A program made the translations under genes and the position numbers. This document shows, one piece after another, positions 25,100 through 33,185 of a stretch of 64,000 bases of DNA; position 1 is the first letter of the stretch, and every line of letters starts with the position of its first letter. The stretch is from Hydrogenimonas sp. Lineage in GTDB: Bacteria; Campylobacterota; Campylobacteria; Campylobacterales; Hydrogenimonadaceae. The stretch is from the NCBI GenBank assembly GCA_003945285.1, contig AP019005.1:496001-560000 (forward strand), given 5' to 3'. The notes under the pieces were generated by a model. It was not told the DNA's origin. It worked only from the letters and a program-made list of their open reading frames with translations, and searched no databases.

Positions 25100-27226
25100 C
25101 TAAAATGACGAACATTTTTTCCCCTCCTCTTCATATGAGATCAACAGCTCTTCGTCGCATTTTGGACAGTACTCGTGCTCTCCCGGGATATATCCGTGCT
25201 TGGGGCATACCGAGAAGAGCGGAGTTACCGTGATGTATGGAAGCTTGAAGTTGGTTATGACCTTCTTTACGAGGTTTCTGCACGCTTCCGCGGAGCTGAT
25301 CCGTTCCCGCATATAGAGGTGCAGAACCGTACCGCCCGTATATTTGCACTGCAGTTCATCCTGGAGCTCCAGCGCCTCGAAAGGATCTTCCGTCCAGTCT
25401 ACAGGTATCTGTGTCGAATTCGTATAGTAGATGTTTTCACCTTCGCCGGCCTGAATGATATCCGGGTATCTCTTCCTATCCTCTTTGGCGAAACGGTATG
25501 TGGTCCCCTCCGCCGGGGTCGCTTCGAGGTTGTAGAGGTTTCCGGTCTCCTCCTGGTACTCACGCATTCTTTCACGCATGAAATCGAGAATATCCAGAGC
25601 CATCTGCCGCCCCTCTTCGTCGGCTATGGTCAGCCTGTCGTCGGTGAAGTTCCTGATCATCTCGTTGACACCGTTGATACCGATGGTGGAGAAGTGGTTG
25701 TTGAAATTCGGAAGATAGCGCTTCGTGTAGGGGAAAAGCCCCCTGTCATAGAGCTCCTGGATAAACCTTCTCTTCTTCTCAAGTGTCGATTTGGCCAGAT
25801 CCATCAACTCCCCGAGCCTGCTGTATAGGGCTTTCAAGTCGTTTTTGTATAGATAGCCGAGTCTGGCCATATTGATCGTAACGACGCCTATGCTGCCGGT
25901 CATCTCCGCACTTCCGAAGAGCCCTCCGCCCCGTTTGAGCAGCTCTCTGAGGTCTAGTTGAAGGCGGCAGCACATACTTCTTACATGCCCGGGCTTGTAT
26001 GCCTCTTCATTCGGAACCAGGTTCCCGTTTTCGTCACGCCTGTACTGACTGCCTATGAAGTTCTGGAAGTAGGAGGAGCCGACTTTGGCCGTATTTTCAA
26101 AAAGGATATCGGTGTTTTCGCCGTACCAGTCGAAATCTTCCGTAATATTCACGGTGGGAATCGGGAAGGTGAAAGGCTGACCGGTGCTGTCTCCCTCCGT
26201 CATCACCTCATAGTAGGCGCGGTTGATCATATTCATCTCCTGCTGGAAATGGCGGTAGCACATCTGATCCAGCGAGGTGATTTCGGGGTCCCGCTTCTGC
26301 GCCTCTTTCAGAAGCTCTTCATCGTCAAGACCTTTCAGGAGATGTTTTTGTGCACGGGTAGGGAACTGATCTTTCAGATCCTCCGGAACGGTCCAGTCTA
26401 TCGTGATGTTGGTAAACGGTGACTGCCCCCACCTGGCCGGTACGTTCAGGTTGTATACGAAGCTGCGTATAGCCTTTTTGGTCTCTATGAAGCTGAGGCG
26501 GTCTTTGAATACGTAGGGGGCCAGGTATGTATCGAACGAGCTGAAAGCCTGCGCACCGGCCCACTCCGACTGCAGGATGCCGAGAAAGTTGGCCATCTGC
26601 CCGAGCGCCTCCCTGAAGTGGTTGGGCGGGCGGCTCTCAACGCGTCCCCTGACTCCGTTGAAGCCTTCGTCGAGTACGGTCCTGAGGCTCCATCCGGCGC
26701 AGTAGCCGCTCAGGCAGTCTAGGTCGTGTATATGGTAGTCGCCGTTTCTGTGGGCGTAACCCTCCTCTTTTGAGTAGATCTTGTCAAGCCAGTAGTTTGC
26801 GATTATCTTACCGGCGGTATTGTTTATGAGACCGGCGTGCGAGTATCCGGTGTTGGAGTTGGCGTTGATCCTCCAGTCGCTTTTGGAGATATACTCCTCT
26901 ATCGTCTCGGTCGAATTGACGAAAGTTGTATCTTCGGCGAGTCCGAGAATATGCTCTCTCTGCATCTTGTGGGTGTGGCGGTAGATCATGAAGGCGCGCA
27001 TAACGTCGAAGTAGCGGGCTTTGAAGAGCTCCTGCTCTATCATATCCTGAATATCTTCGACCGCGGCGATGCGCTTCTGCTTCAGTCTCTCGAGAACATT
27101 GAAAAAGATAGTGCTGTCATATGTAGTATTTTGGCTTTTGAATGCCGCTTTGATCGCATCTTCGATCTTGTATGGGGCAAAACTCTCTTTAGTTCCGTCT
27201 CTTTTCAGAATCTCTTTAAGCATCAT
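25100..27226 (-). CDS. nrdD: NrdD, anaerobic ribonucleoside-triphosphate reductase, large part without the glycyl radical tail
   Basis: This 708-residue protein starts with an ATP-cone (about 3-95: KRDGTKESFAPYKIEDAIKA) followed by the ten-stranded barrel with thiyl-site MCCRLQLDL and WSLRTVLDEG. Near the C-terminus are the zinc motifs CPKHG and CPKC. It stops at EEEGKKCSSF with TAG, where other NrdD proteins continue into RVxGY. That tail is supplied by the small gene at 24833-24988. It makes deoxynucleotides without oxygen. Confidence 0.93.
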   Translation of the reverse strand: MMLKEILKRDGTKESFAPYKIEDAIKAAFKSQNTTYDSTIFFNVLERLKQKRIAAVEDIQDMIEQELFKARYFDVMRAFMIYRHTHKMQREHILGLAEDTTFVNSTETIEEYISKSDWRINANSNTGYSHAGLINNTAGKIIANYWLDKIYSKEEGYAHRNGDYHIHDLDCLSGYCAGWSLRTVLDEGFNGVRGRVESRPPNHFREALGQMANFLGILQSEWAGAQAFSSFDTYLAPYVFKDRLSFIETKKAIRSFVYNLNVPARWGQSPFTNITIDWTVPEDLKDQFPTRAQKHLLKGLDDEELLKEAQKRDPEITSLDQMCYRHFQQEMNMINRAYYEVMTEGDSTGQPFTFPIPTVNITEDFDWYGENTDILFENTAKVGSSYFQNFIGSQYRRDENGNLVPNEEAYKPGHVRSMCCRLQLDLRELLKRGGGLFGSAEMTGSIGVVTINMARLGYLYKNDLKALYSRLGELMDLAKSTLEKKRRFIQELYDRGLFPYTKRYLPNFNNHFSTIGINGVNEMIRNFTDDRLTIADEEGRQMALDILDFMRERMREYQEETGNLYNLEATPAEGTTYRFAKEDRKRYPDIIQAGEGENIYYTNSTQIPVDWTEDPFEALELQDELQCKYTGGTVLHLYMRERISSAEACRNLVKKVITNFKLPYITVTPLFSVCPKHGYIPGEHEYCPKCDEELLISYEEEGKKCSSF

Positions 27227-27249
27227 GGTTGTCTTTTAAGGTTCAATTT

Positions 27250-27371
27250 GCAGGCACTTTACGGATGCCTCAAAAACCCCGACGGGCTCAGGGGCACATG
27301 GGGGCTTTTGGGACACCCAGAACACGGAACCTGTTGCCAAAGAGCTTCAGAAGAAGCTTTTGGCAACAGGT
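27250..27371 (-). promoter_or_regulatory. Highly structured leader upstream of nrdD
   Basis: Read toward nrdD, three stems follow each other. A 19-bp near-perfect hairpin (27329-27371, arms ACCTGTTGCCAAA / TTTGGCAACAGGT, loop of four) comes first. CAAAAGCCCC pairs with GGGGTTTTTG (27271-27309), with an internal CCCC/GGGG plus T-run that resembles a terminator. AGGCA / TGCCT (27250-27270) comes last. No NrdR box was seen. The remainder of 27372-27600 shows no gene. Confidence 0.55.
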
Positions 27372-27609
27372 CCGCAACAGGGTATCTGAAGCACTGGATG
27401 CTTCAAGAATTGCTCATTTCGGTGCAAGCTAAAGGAGCAGGTGCCCGGTTACGAACTCTTCGTTTGCCGGACAGTGAAATTGTAAGCTTTTTTTACTTGC
27501 CGAGCCATAAAAAAAGAGCTCACAAAAGTGTCACGAAGACCCTGTATAGCGGCATTCGATGACACAATAGTGACAAGAGCAGCCGGGTGATATTGAGAAG
27601 ATATTTCTA

Positions 27610-27652
27610 TTGATGGATATCAACCAATTTCAAAGATATTTTTGAGTACAAT
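27610..27652 (+). promoter_or_regulatory. Promoter with CRP/FNR-type box ahead of the hemerythrin operon
   Basis: TTGATGGATATCAA is at 27610-27623 and TACAAT at 27647-27652, giving class II spacing within one base. It precedes the 24-residue peptide gene and hemerythrin on the plus strand. Confidence 0.85.
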
Positions 27653-27709
27653 CGCATAAATCAATCCGTACCCGGGGTTTGTGAACCAGGGTACAGTCAG
27701 GAAGAGAAG

Positions 27710-27784
27710 ATGGACTGGATAATGGTCTCGTTTCTGGCATTGACCGCAGTATTGATGGCAAAAATATTTTTTATTTTCAAATAG
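27710..27784 (+). CDS. 24-residue single-helix membrane peptide
   Basis: The ATG at 27710 follows GGAAGAGAAG. The peptide is one hydrophobic helix (DWIMVSFLALTAVLMAKIFF) with a C-terminal Lys, and its stop is 11 bases before the hemerythrin start, overlapping that gene's ribosome-binding region. It is the first reading frame after the promoter at 27610. Small size makes the call uncertain, but position, start signal and pure transmembrane composition support it. Confidence 0.5.
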   Translation: MDWIMVSFLALTAVLMAKIFFIFK

Positions 27785-27795
27785 GAGAGGTTTAT

Positions 27796-28227
27796 ATGCT
27801 TATATCGAACTATATGAGAGATGAGCACCGAAGCTGCGACGAGTCGTTCGCAAAAGCGGAGCAGGCTGCAAGCGGCGGCGATTTCGATGCGGCTTTCAGA
27901 CACTTCGAAGATTTTATGGTCGAAACACTCAGGCACTTCTCCAAAGAGGAGGAGATACTCTTTCCGGCATTCGAAGAGACTACCGGCAATACTGAGGGCC
28001 CGACTATGGTGATGCGCCACGAGCATACCCAGATCAGAGGACTTCTCGAGCAGATGAAAGAGGCTATAGACTCCAAAGACAAGGATAGGTTCTTCTCGGT
28101 GGCAGATACACTGATGATACTTCTTCAGCAGCATAATATGAAAGAGGAGCAGATGCTCTACGCCATGTGCGACAGGCTTATGGGAGAGCGGGCCGAAACT
28201 CTTGTAAACGAGATGAAAGAGCGTTGA
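27796..28227 (+). CDS. Hemerythrin-domain protein
   Basis: This 143-residue all-helical protein has the hemerythrin iron ligands: H11 in MRDEHRSCD, H-x3-E in RHFSKEEEILFPAFEE, H in MVMRHEHTQIRG and H in LLQQHNMKEEQMLY. Such DNR/RIC-like proteins bind O2 or NO at a diiron site and are implicated in NO sensing, storage or repair of iron centres. It is cotranscribed with DUF2249 and an NnrS-like protein under an FNR-type promoter, which supports a role in NO stress. Confidence 0.92.
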   Translation: MLISNYMRDEHRSCDESFAKAEQAASGGDFDAAFRHFEDFMVETLRHFSKEEEILFPAFEETTGNTEGPTMVMRHEHTQIRGLLEQMKEAIDSKDKDRFFSVADTLMILLQQHNMKEEQMLYAMCDRLMGERAETLVNEMKER

Positions 28228-28496
28228 ACGAAATAGGTGTGTTCGAACTGGATGCGCGCGGACTGGCACATCCGGAACCCCTGGAGCGCTCCGTCGAGAT
28301 TTTACGGATGCTCGACTCATCAAGCTGTTTCCATCTCGTGATACACCGTTATCCGCAGCCGCTGCTTATGATCGCCGAGCGCCTGGAGATCGGGTTTGAA
28401 GTCTGCGAAGCCGGTGATAACGAATGGCATATACTCTTTTGCAAAAAAAACGGCCCTGACCCCAAAGAGTTGATGAGGAGGTATTGTGGTGTTTAA
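28224..28496 (+). CDS. DUF2249-domain protein
   Basis: This protein of about 90 residues has the DUF2249 pattern: ELDARGLAHPEPLERSVEIL, then HRYPQPLLMIAERL and a C-terminal WHILFCKK. The fold is SirA/TusA-like. Function is undefined, but these genes often accompany hemerythrin and NO-response genes. The proposed TTG start at 28224 overlaps the hemerythrin stop; a GTG at 28239 is an alternative. It overlaps the next gene. Confidence 0.82.
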   Translation: MNEIGVFELDARGLAHPEPLERSVEILRMLDSSSCFHLVIHRYPQPLLMIAERLEIGFEVCEAGDNEWHILFCKKNGPDPKELMRRYCGV

Positions 28497-29751
28497 CCGT
28501 GGACTCTCTCTGGAACAGGCTCCGCCTATCAGCGTGATAATGCGCTTTTTCCTTACTATACCCCTTTTCGGACTTTTCAGTGCCGGTGCCATTCTCTTTG
28601 CGGATGCAGATATGCTTTTACAGTGGGATACTCCGGGAACTGTGGCAGTAGTACATCTGCTTATGCTTGGTGTTGTAGCCACGGCTATGGTAGGAGCTCT
28701 CTTTCAGATGTTGCCGGTTATAGCCGGGGCCTCAATATCGGAGCCGGAATACCATGCAAGATGGATTCATATTTTGATGACACTGGGTACGGTTCTTTTG
28801 GCTGCGGCTTTCTATTTCAATCTCTATTTTCTGATGCATCCATCCGTTCCGCTTCTTCTCGGGAGCCTCGGATTTGTTTCGTTTATGATGTTCTACAAAC
28901 TTCTCGCCGTAGAGAATAAGACCCCTTCGGTCATAGGGATGATGATATCAATAGCGAGTCTCGGTGTCGGACTCATCTTCGCGCTCATCCTCACTGCCAT
29001 TTTCATGGATATGGATGTCGGGTTGGATCCGCTTCTGCTTCGTGCCATACATCTGCACTTTATGCTGTTCGGTTGGGTAGGGGTACTGGTGATGGCCGTA
29101 GCGTTCCAGGTTATAGAGATGTTCTATGTCACTCCGCCCTATCCGAAAGAGATGAGCGATCTTCTACCTATAGCGGTTTTTGCGCTTCTTTTAGTCTATA
29201 TACTGTTCTCATACCTGATACCTGAGGCGACAGGACTGGTAGATTTTCTTCTTTCGCTGCTCTTCTTCTCGTTCGCTTTCATGACTCTAAGAAGGCTAAA
29301 CCAGCGCAAACGGCCGGTCGTGGACGCTACTGTATGGCTATGGCGTATAGGGATGGTCTCCCTTGCCGCATCGTCGGTAACCGCAGTTCTGTCGCTCTTT
29401 ATCTATAGCGATCTGTTCCTTTCGGTATCGGCTCTTCTTTTCGGCTACTTCGTATTGAGTGTAATATATGCTATGAGCTACAAGATCGTACCTTTTCTGG
29501 TCTGGTTCCATCTCAACGCAAAAGGTGTGCCGGAGTGCCCGATGATGGGTGACATTATCCCGGCAAAAAGGGCAATGTGGCACCTGCGGCTGCATCTGGC
29601 ACTTCTTGCCGGCGGAGTTCTGCTTCTGGCTACACCATATGCCTGGAAGTTTATCGGTGTGGCGCTTGCTGCCGAGTCACTGCTCTACGGTTTCAACCTG
29701 CTGGGAGCAGTTCGAATCTACAGATCACTAAAAGATAAAGGAGTCCTATGA
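28486..29751 (+). CDS. Twelve-helix NnrS/heme-copper-like membrane protein, paralogue 1
   Basis: This 421-residue protein is polytopic with about 12 helices and has conserved intramembrane His residues (VVHLLMLGVVATAMVGALFQ; IHLHFMLFGWVG) and the block KIVPFLVWFH followed by GDIIPAKRA. The same block and spacing occur in the protein at 31416 (KIVPFLVWFE, DMIPKKRA). The arrangement resembles heme-binding NnrS or oxidase subunit I relatives, but lacks the full ligand set of an oxidase. A role in NO response is inferred from context. GTG start with GAGGAGG upstream. Confidence 0.8.
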   Translation: MVFNRGLSLEQAPPISVIMRFFLTIPLFGLFSAGAILFADADMLLQWDTPGTVAVVHLLMLGVVATAMVGALFQMLPVIAGASISEPEYHARWIHILMTLGTVLLAAAFYFNLYFLMHPSVPLLLGSLGFVSFMMFYKLLAVENKTPSVIGMMISIASLGVGLIFALILTAIFMDMDVGLDPLLLRAIHLHFMLFGWVGVLVMAVAFQVIEMFYVTPPYPKEMSDLLPIAVFALLLVYILFSYLIPEATGLVDFLLSLLFFSFAFMTLRRLNQRKRPVVDATVWLWRIGMVSLAASSVTAVLSLFIYSDLFLSVSALLFGYFVLSVIYAMSYKIVPFLVWFHLNAKGVPECPMMGDIIPAKRAMWHLRLHLALLAGGVLLLATPYAWKFIGVALAAESLLYGFNLLGAVRIYRSLKDKGVL

Positions 29752-30350
29752 GATACCCCGCTTTTTTCGACGAAGTCGAAACGATAGATATGTACGACCC
29801 GCTGGCCGAGACACTCGGTGCCGCAGAGGAGGGCAGATTTACATACAGCTATATAGATATGGTGAAGCTTGCGGGACACTCCTGTCCCACGGTTGCCGGA
29901 GCATGGATAATGGCATCTGTCGGCCTGAAGAGACTCTATAAAGAGTCTCTTCCGGTAAGAGGAGATATAAGGGTCCAGATGCGCGGTGCGCTCGATGAGG
30001 GAGTGGAAGGGGTGATAGGAAGCTGCATAGGCTTTATCACCGGGGCCGCGAACGAGGGCGGTTTCAAGGGGCTCGGCGGAAGAATGGCCAGAAACAACCG
30101 GCTATTCTACGGTGTCGAGATGGAGGGAGAGGTGAGGCTCACCCGTCTCGATAACGGCGAGAGCGTCGAACTCTCCTACAACCCTTCGATAGTCCCCGGA
30201 AATCCGGAGCAGCAGATACTGATGCAGAAGGTTCTCGGCGGCGTGGCCACCGAAGAGGAGAAGAGGCGGTTCGGTGAACTGTGGCAGGAGAGGGTGAAGA
30301 GGATACTCCTGCAAAAAGAGTTGTGGGAGAAGATGGTTACGGTTTTCTGA
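29748..30350 (+). CDS. FmdE-like protein
   Basis: This 200-residue protein has the FmdE-domain motif GHSCPTVAGAW (about 44-54), with Cys and His suited to metal binding. FmdE was named for formylmethanofuran dehydrogenase operons, but in bacteria without that pathway its role is unknown. It overlaps the upstream NnrS-like gene by four bases, so it belongs to the hemerythrin operon. It is convergent with the DUF1858 gene, 14 bases between coding ends or less. Confidence 0.8.
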   Translation: MRYPAFFDEVETIDMYDPLAETLGAAEEGRFTYSYIDMVKLAGHSCPTVAGAWIMASVGLKRLYKESLPVRGDIRVQMRGALDEGVEGVIGSCIGFITGAANEGGFKGLGGRMARNNRLFYGVEMEGEVRLTRLDNGESVELSYNPSIVPGNPEQQILMQKVLGGVATEEEKRRFGELWQERVKRILLQKELWEKMVTVF

Positions 30351-30849
30351 TATAGGTCAGATATAGACCCTCTTCCGCCTCGGCTGCATATACTTCGTAG
30401 CCCTGCTCCCTGAAAGTATCTATGAGCGGTGAGGGCAGAAAGTCGCTCTTTATGACGACGATATCGCCGCTTTCGATCTTTTTTAGAACTTTGCTCACTT
30501 CGGAGAGGGGGTTTTTCTCCTCATCCAGAAGCTTGTTGGCATCTATCGTCTGTACCGGGGTCCCTTCGATCCAGGAGGGGGTCTCTTCGGTCTGCTCATC
30601 TTTTTCGACGCCGCTCTCTTCGAGCGGAGGCTGGCCCACCTCTTTTCTCAATATGTTCACAAGGTCCACAGTTTTATAACCGCCGATTTTTGCCACCTGT
30701 GTAAGAGTGGCTATTTTGGCTACGGTACGCCTTAGAATAGGGTTTTTCAGTTTTTTGTATTTCGGATTGAGTCCGATCAGGAACTCTTCGAGCTGCGGAT
30801 ACTCTTTCAGCAGGTCATCTATCTTTGTTTTCGCCGTTATCTGAAGCAT
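30337..30849 (-). CDS. DUF1858-DUF2249 fusion protein
   Basis: This protein of about 170 residues has an N-terminal DUF1858 domain (ScdA/RIC N-terminal type, about 1-65: KIDDLLKEYPQLEEFLIGLNP) and a C-terminal DUF2249-like domain (about 95-168: QTIDANKL, GDIVVIKSDFLPSPLIDTF, LTYIRKP). DUF1858 is the partner domain of di-iron repair proteins. The ATG at 30849 follows AAGGAGAG and is preferred over a GTG two codons upstream. It is the last gene of the minus-strand operon. Confidence 0.82.
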   Translation of the reverse strand: MLQITAKTKIDDLLKEYPQLEEFLIGLNPKYKKLKNPILRRTVAKIATLTQVAKIGGYKTVDLVNILRKEVGQPPLEESGVEKDEQTEETPSWIEGTPVQTIDANKLLDEEKNPLSEVSKVLKKIESGDIVVIKSDFLPSPLIDTFREQGYEVYAAEAEEGLYLTYIRKP

Positions 30850-31105
30850 CTTCACTCTCCTTTTTATTATTGCACGATTCCGTACCGCAGTAGCTCTTTT
30901 TCAGAATGAGCAGGAGATAGAGATCTTTGAATACAAGGGCCAGCGACCATATCCAGAGAATATCGAGTGCTAGATTGTGCGGGTAGTCCAGCCCGTAATA
31001 TAGAGCCGGCAGCCCCAGAAGGATGGGCCACTTGGCATAGTAGAAAAAGAGAATACCCGCGCCGTAGATGTGGCGAAGCTCCCGAATCCACTCCTCTTTG
31101 CCCAC
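30815..31105 (-). CDS. Small membrane protein in the DUF59 operon
   Basis: The protein is about 96 residues from a GTG start two bases after the DUF59 gene stop. It has two hydrophobic segments (about 15-40 and 45-68) and a hydrophilic tail with two Cys (CGTESC). The 3' end overlaps the DUF1858 gene. No family recognised. The position suggests it works with the neighbouring membrane protein. Confidence 0.65.
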   Translation of the reverse strand: MGKEEWIRELRHIYGAGILFFYYAKWPILLGLPALYYGLDYPHNLALDILWIWSLALVFKDLYLLLILKKSYCGTESCNNKKESEDASDNGENKDR

Positions 31106-31107
31106 TA

Positions 31108-31419
31108 TCAGGCGCCGCCCAGCGCTTTTTTGACATGCTCTTCGGCCATCGATATATTCCACTCCGGTTCCCAGACAATCTCGACTTCGACTTCGCCGAC
31201 GCCGGGAATTTCCTTTACCGCATCCTTGACCCACTGCATGAGCAGTTGATGAAGAGGGCAGCCGCGGGTAGATAGCGTCATGACCACCTTGACATTGTTT
31301 TCATCATCTATTATCGCATCGTAGATAAGCCCCATCTCGACAAGATTGAACCCGACCTCAGGGTCTATAACTTTGCGTATTGCATCGAAAACCTGCTCTT
31401 TTGTTATCTTTTCACTCAT
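31108..31419 (-). CDS. DUF59/MIP18-family Fe-S assembly protein (SufT-like)
   Basis: This 103-residue protein matches the DUF59 family: VFDAIRKVIDPEVGFNLVEMGLIYDA and TLSTRGCPLHQLL with the conserved Cys, then VEVEIVWEPEWN. These proteins help mature iron-sulfur proteins. Overlap with the stop of the NnrS-like gene (ATGA) and the FNR-type promoter suggest repair or assembly of Fe-S clusters damaged by NO. Confidence 0.88.
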   Translation of the reverse strand: MSEKITKEQVFDAIRKVIDPEVGFNLVEMGLIYDAIIDDENNVKVVMTLSTRGCPLHQLLMQWVKDAVKEIPGVGEVEVEIVWEPEWNISMAEEHVKKALGGA

Positions 31420-32672
31420 TTTCCCTCCGAGTTGTCACTTTTTCCGAAATTAATCATCCATCTAACGCTGATAAACATGAATACCGCACCTACAGCCATG
31501 AAAGCGGCTCCGCCCCTGAATATCTCATCGCTTCCGATCAACAGTCCGAGACCTCCCATGATCACCCCGGCGGTAGAGAACCAGAACTGGAAATCGGCTC
31601 TCTTTTTCGGGATCATATCCGCCAGCATCGGAACCTTCTCTTTGCCCACGAGCGGACTGTAGCGCTCGAACCATACCAAAAACGGAACGATCTTGAAGAG
31701 ATGGCCGTTTATAAGGAATGCGAAAAAGCCCATCACCAGAAACCATGCCGATGCAAGGGCAAGACTCTCCAGCCTGCCTATCAGCGCGAACGGGGCCAGC
31801 AGCAGGGCGAAGGCGAGAGAGCCGTAGCCGACTACCATCGATCTGAACCATATATCGCTCTCTCTTCTTGCACGTGTTTTGTAGATGAGCCATATCTGCC
31901 ACAGGTAGAGCCCGGTCGCTATGAAGATGGCCACCATCGATAGAAATCTTATCGAGTCGGAGTCGAAAAGAGCGCCTATGAAGTATGCGAACACGCCGCA
32001 GCTCATTATCTTGAAGGATCTGTTTACAGGGGTTTCGTCGAATCCGTGGGAGAGCCCGAACATGGGTAGAAGCACCATGCTCATACCTATGATCGTCATG
32101 GTGACGTAGCCACCAAGAACGAGAACTATGTGTGCACCGAGCCACTTCTCTATGTCGACACCGACGCCGGCGCCTATGGCTAGTGCCATCGCGAAGCCTA
32201 CAAGAATGCCGAGAAGCAGGAAAGCGTTCGTAACACCGACCGTTTTGACCGTAAGCGAGACGTGTTCTACTTTACGCAGGGTCAGAATCGTATCCGCAAG
32301 GAATATCAGCATCGCCGTAAGCACCATTAGCCCGCCGTAAGGCAGAATACCGGGCAGAAATGCGAAGCCTGTCGCCATAAGAAGGGTCCCGGCCGCAAGA
32401 AGGGGCCATATCAGGTAGTAGAAGTCTACGCTGAAGTGTCCGACCTCAAGGACGACCGGCACAAGCTGTGCCATCGCCCCGAAGATAATCATCATAACGA
32501 AACCGAGCAGAAAGAGGTGTGCCCAAGCCACTACGCCCATATCGTAGCTACTTGAATCTACTCCTAACATAGGAAGCAGCAGCATAGCCGCCAGGTAGAA
32601 GAGTGATCCGGCTACGAAGAAGGGCGATATCAGCGAAAAGGGAGGGGCAAACTCCCTGGAGACCTGAAACAT
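31416..32672 (-). CDS. Twelve-helix NnrS/heme-copper-like membrane protein, paralogue 2
   Basis: This 418-residue polytopic protein has His motifs at similar places to the paralogue at 28486 (AWAHLFLLGFVMMIIFGAMAQ; GAHIVLVLGGYV) and the shared KIVPFLVWF and DMIPKKRA blocks. The two are clearly related but diverged and sit in convergent operons. Heme binding is probable, catalysis unproven. It follows the DUF2249-like gene by 20 bases. Confidence 0.8.
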   Translation of the reverse strand: MFQVSREFAPPFSLISPFFVAGSLFYLAAMLLLPMLGVDSSSYDMGVVAWAHLFLLGFVMMIIFGAMAQLVPVVLEVGHFSVDFYYLIWPLLAAGTLLMATGFAFLPGILPYGGLMVLTAMLIFLADTILTLRKVEHVSLTVKTVGVTNAFLLLGILVGFAMALAIGAGVGVDIEKWLGAHIVLVLGGYVTMTIIGMSMVLLPMFGLSHGFDETPVNRSFKIMSCGVFAYFIGALFDSDSIRFLSMVAIFIATGLYLWQIWLIYKTRARRESDIWFRSMVVGYGSLAFALLLAPFALIGRLESLALASAWFLVMGFFAFLINGHLFKIVPFLVWFERYSPLVGKEKVPMLADMIPKKRADFQFWFSTAGVIMGGLGLLIGSDEIFRGGAAFMAVGAVFMFISVRWMINFGKSDNSEGK

Positions 32673-32692
32673 CTACATTCTCTCTTTCAGGC

Positions 32693-33040
32693 TCAGCCGT
32701 GACAGGCTGTGTCGCCAAGGTTCGCTTTTTCTGATGCCCCCTCTTTGTAGCTGAAGGTTAGCTTGACATTTCCGTTTTCGAGATTTTCTACATCTATGTC
32801 GTAGTTCTGACCGATCTTGTCGAGCAATCCCATAGGTTTTTTATGGTTTATCATAACCAGCTTTTTATCCGGTCCGTCGATGAGTTTCAGCCCGCTCATG
32901 GCATTTACCATCGGTTCCGGGGGGCCGCATCTTGAAGTGTCGAACTGATAGTATGTTACTCCATCTTTGGTATATTTGTAGAAGTCCACGGTAGCACCGG
33001 GAACTTCGATTTTTTCTGCATCTGACGGTAAAAGTTCCAT
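32693..33040 (-). CDS. DUF2249-like small soluble protein
   Basis: This 115-residue protein begins behind AAAAAAGGGGAG. It has DTSRCGPPEPMVNAMSGLKLI and a central KLVMINHKKPMGLLDKIG, which fit the SirA/DUF2249 fold (a conserved CxxP-like site and strand-helix order), and a C-terminal Cys. It is the first gene behind the FNR-type promoter at 33118. The domain call is moderate; the reading frame itself is secure. Confidence 0.75.
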   Translation of the reverse strand: MELLPSDAEKIEVPGATVDFYKYTKDGVTYYQFDTSRCGPPEPMVNAMSGLKLIDGPDKKLVMINHKKPMGLLDKIGQNYDIDVENLENGNVKLTFSYKEGASEKANLGDTACHG

Positions 33041-33089
33041 GTTTCTCCCCTTTTTTCCCGGAGATTTCTCCGGTTTTTGTGTTTCGGCA

Positions 33090-33131
33090 ATTATATGCCA
33101 ATTCGCTTACATTTAGTTTGATATGAGTCAA
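33090..33131 (-). promoter_or_regulatory. Promoter with CRP/FNR-type box for the minus-strand accessory operon
   Basis: The box, read on the plus strand as TTGATATGAGTCAA, is at 33118-33131. A perfect TATAAT (minus strand) lies at 33095-33090, exactly class II spacing. Confidence 0.88.
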
Positions 33132-33185
33132 ATTGTATAAAGAAGGGTGACACTTTAGTGACGGCAGTATGGGCTTTCGTAACCG

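Noticed and set aside
27227-27480. Cobalamin riboswitch upstream of nrdD
   Set aside because: The region is structured, but I could not find the B12-box pattern, and class III reductase does not use cobalamin.
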